From: Brevundimonas sp.
Lineage (GTDB): Bacteria; Pseudomonadota; Alphaproteobacteria; Caulobacterales; Caulobacteraceae
DNA: 34,230 nt
Direction of reading: 5' to 3'
Assembly: GCF_016463295.1 (NCBI RefSeq)
Contig: NZ_JAEMRO010000019.1
Location: forward strand, 1-34,230
Made by a program: the position numbers and the translations under genes
In this document: piece after piece, positions 29,757 through 34,230 of the stretch
How the letters are laid out: each line of letters begins with the position of its first letter
Numbering within the stretch: position 1 is the first letter of the stretch
The notes under the pieces: generated by a model
What the model saw: the letters and a program-made list of their open reading frames with translations, nothing else
Told to the model about the DNA's origin: nothing
Database searches by the model: none

Positions 29757-31393
29757 TGCGTGATCTAAAGGCTCTCTGGCATGACCGGCGCGGCGGCGTG
29801 GCGACCATGGGCGCGGCGGGCGCGGCCCTGGCCTGCTTGCTGGCGGCGATTGTGATCGACGGCGGTTCCATCGCCCTGGCCACGCGGCACGCGCAGACGG
29901 CGGCCGATCTGGCGGCGCTGGCGGCAGCGCGCGACCTGCCCCGTGCCCAGCAGGCGGCCAAGGCCACGGCGGCAGAGAATGGCGGCAGTGACCTGCGTGT
30001 CGTGACTACGACCGGCACCTATGTCCCAAACGCTGCCGTTGCACCCGCCCAGAGGTTCACAACCGGGGAGGCTGACGACAATGCGGCCCGGGTGACGGTG
30101 ACCATTCCGGCCCGGGTCTGGTTCGCCGGCTGGGTCATGGGCAAGGACCGTGTCGAGGTGACCCGAACCGGCACGGCCGCGGTGCGGGCTTCGGAACCCC
30201 TGGCGACCCTGTCGATCGGTTCGCGCCTGGCCTCCTTGAACGGCGGGGTCGCCAATCAGGTGCTAAGCGGCCTGACCGGCAGCGAGGTGTCACTGAGCCT
30301 GCTGGACTATCGCGCCCTGGCCGATGTGAAGGTCGATCTGCTGGGCTTTACCGATGCACTGGCGACGCATGCCGGCGTGACGGTCGGCGACTATGACACC
30401 CTTCTGGATCAGGAGGTCGATGCGGGCGATGCCCTGCGCATTCTCGAAACGGTCAGTGAGGGCGCCGACAGCGGATTAAACCGACTGGCCCGCGCGGCGG
30501 ATGGGCAGACATTTCGTGTGGGCCAGTTGATCGGGGCCGAAGCCGGTGCGGAACAGGGGCTGCGCGGGGGGCTGGACGTCGGCGTCTCGGCCCTGGACCT
30601 GGCCAATGCCATGATCGAACTGTCGGGTGGCGACCGTCAGGTGAAACTGGACCTCGGGGCCAGGGCCGGTCTGGCCGATCTGGATGTCTGGCTGGCGATC
30701 GGCGAGCGTCCGAACCGCTCGCCCTGGATGGCGGTGGCCAAGAACGGCGAACCCGTCATTCGTACCGCCCAGGCGCGTCTGTATGTCGAGGCGCGCACGG
30801 CCCAGAGCCTGGCAGGCCTGGCCCAGGTCAAGGTGCCGCTGCTGGTTGAACTGGCTTCGTCCGAAGCCCGGCTGAACAGGATCGATTGCGAGGGATCGCG
30901 TGCGGTCCAGGTCGGCGTCAGGCCAGGCGTGGCGAGAGCCCGCATCGGTTCGACCAATGTGGCCGCCTTGAACGACTTCAAGGCCGCCCCGGTGGTGCAG
31001 CCCGCATCGCTGGTCAATGTCGCCAATCTGGTGACGGTGAAAGGCTCGGCCGATGTGGAAGCCGCCGATCAGGGCTTCAAGCCCGTGAACTTCAGCGAAA
31101 GCCATATTGCAGGCCAGACGCCACAGACCGTGAAATCCACCGGGTTCACATCCGGGGCGGTATCGTCGCTGTTGGGGCGGTTGTCGCTGGATGTGAAGGT
31201 TATCGGTCTGGGCCTGGGACTAGGGAATCTGACCCAGTCGCTGAACGCTCTGCTGGCCCCGCTCGGCCCGGTTCTGGATGGTGTGGTCAACGGCGTGCTG
31301 GACACGCTGGGCCTGTCGTTCGGCGAGGCCGACGTCACGGTGCATGGCGCGACGTGCCCGGCGGATGGCGGCGCGGCCTATCTGGTCGGCTGA
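29756..31393 (+). CDS. TadG-like membrane-anchored pilus-associated protein
   Basis: This 545-residue protein has a short basic N-terminus (WHDRRGGVATMG), one membrane segment (about 19-37) and the TadG-type AIVIDGGSIALATRHAQTAADLAALAAARDL. A large periplasmic domain rich in short Leu/Val repeats follows (GLGLGLGNLTQSLNALLAPLGPV near residue 490). The N-terminal pattern is shared by TadG and putative pilus-assembly proteins; the large domain is not recognised. It is translationally coupled to the TadE-like gene. Confidence 0.82.
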   Translation: MRDLKALWHDRRGGVATMGAAGAALACLLAAIVIDGGSIALATRHAQTAADLAALAAARDLPRAQQAAKATAAENGGSDLRVVTTTGTYVPNAAVAPAQRFTTGEADDNAARVTVTIPARVWFAGWVMGKDRVEVTRTGTAAVRASEPLATLSIGSRLASLNGGVANQVLSGLTGSEVSLSLLDYRALADVKVDLLGFTDALATHAGVTVGDYDTLLDQEVDAGDALRILETVSEGADSGLNRLARAADGQTFRVGQLIGAEAGAEQGLRGGLDVGVSALDLANAMIELSGGDRQVKLDLGARAGLADLDVWLAIGERPNRSPWMAVAKNGEPVIRTAQARLYVEARTAQSLAGLAQVKVPLLVELASSEARLNRIDCEGSRAVQVGVRPGVARARIGSTNVAALNDFKAAPVVQPASLVNVANLVTVKGSADVEAADQGFKPVNFSESHIAGQTPQTVKSTGFTSGAVSSLLGRLSLDVKVIGLGLGLGNLTQSLNALLAPLGPVLDGVVNGVLDTLGLSFGEADVTVHGATCPADGGAAYLVG

Positions 31394-31456
31394 CACCGCC
31401 CTCTTGCCAAGGGCCGGATGTGGCGCAAGATTAGCTCCGGGAACGGGGAGAAGGTC

Positions 31457-31903
31457 ATGAAAACGTCACTGCTTGCCGCAGCCATCGCGATGAGCCTGAC
31501 CGCGCCGGTGGCGGCAGAGGATTGGAACACGGTCTCCCGCAGTCCCAACAGCGCCTTCATGGTCGAGGTCGACGGCATTGTCGTCAACGGCGAGATCACT
31601 ACCGTGCCCGTGGCGACCGTTTCGCGCCGGGGTGAGGCGGGCGACTACAGCCATTCGGTCGAGACCTATGAGTTCAAATGTGCCGCCAGCCAGTGGCGCA
31701 CCGCCGGCATCGTCGAATACGGCGAGGATGGAGCGGAAGCCGACCGCATCCCGGAAGAGGGTGGCAGCTGGGAACCGATCCGCTCCAATACCCTGCCGGA
31801 CTTCCTCAAACAGGTCGCCTGCGACGGTGTCCGCGCCGACCCGCCGACCTGGCCCTCGATCAAGGCCTTTGTCGACGGGGGGCGGGTCCTGCCCACGACC
31901 TGA
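31457..31903 (+). CDS. Exported protein of unknown function (148 aa)
   Basis: A signal peptide (MKTSLLAAAIAMSLTAPVAA) is followed by a domain with SVETYEFKCAASQWRTAGIVEY (about 68-89) and a second Cys in KQVACDGV near residue 126, which could form a disulphide. The pattern of a short beta-rich exported domain with S-x-E-x-x-E-F-x-C is reminiscent of surface-adhesin-E-like proteins, but I am not certain. GGAGAAGG precedes ATG 31457. It ends 9 bp from the convergent gyrB. Confidence 0.7.
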   Translation: MKTSLLAAAIAMSLTAPVAAEDWNTVSRSPNSAFMVEVDGIVVNGEITTVPVATVSRRGEAGDYSHSVETYEFKCAASQWRTAGIVEYGEDGAEADRIPEEGGSWEPIRSNTLPDFLKQVACDGVRADPPTWPSIKAFVDGGRVLPTT

Positions 31904-31912
31904 CTGTTGGCG

Positions 31913-34230
<2,318 letters not shown>

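Overview
The window is GC-rich alphaproteobacterial DNA, most likely from Caulobacterales (Brevundimonas or a near relative). The host genes point that way: an imuA-imuB-dnaE2 mutagenesis cassette with a GAAC-N7-GAAC LexA box, TadE/TadG pilus genes and gyrB. Candidate CtrA (TTAA-N7-TTAA) and CcrM (GANTC) sites agree. The genus is an inference from protein flavour; no search was run.

Positions 7 to 23478 form a genomic island in the 3' half of a tRNA-Arg(ACG) gene. A perfect 50-bp direct repeat (7-56 and 23429-23478) runs from the anticodon loop through CCA and marks its ends. A tightly packed xis-like / unknown / tyrosine recombinase operon (21544-23320) lies beside the right repeat. I see no conjugation or replication genes, so it looks like an integrated mobilisable or satellite-type metal-resistance island rather than a full ICE.

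Island cargo, left to right: a YnfA membrane protein and a 57-aa protein between two hairpins; a MerR-type regulator divergent from a glutaredoxin-MauE membrane fusion, with a mer-like operator; a copper block copA-copB-copC-copG (minus strand) next to a CnrYXH-like set (small membrane anti-sigma, periplasmic sensor, ECF sigma factor); a SnoaL-like periplasmic protein; copC2-copD; small unknown genes around a GANTC-dense spacer; a czc-type efflux operon (czcI-like, czcC, czcB, czcA, small CDF transporter); then a defence-like segment with an XRE regulator divergent from an HNH-like nuclease, an unknown gene, a DUF3644 protein and a restriction-methylase-like gene that appears to have lost its middle.

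The most interesting signal is a shared two-part promoter, GAGGGR-N13-KGCGTAR (equivalently GAGGG-N16-CGTA, ECF-like spacing). It occurs before copA, before the YXH operon, before the SnoaL-like gene and, with a weaker -35, before copC2-copD. One 14-bp palindrome supplies the -35 elements of two divergent promoters. This suggests that one metal-sensing ECF sigma factor runs the copper block. A perfect TTAA-N7-TTAA site lies upstream of the excisionase/integrase operon and may tie excision to the host cell cycle.

Right of the island (23479-34230) is host chromosome: imuA-imuB-dnaE2, tadE-tadG, a small exported protein, and gyrB running off the right edge.
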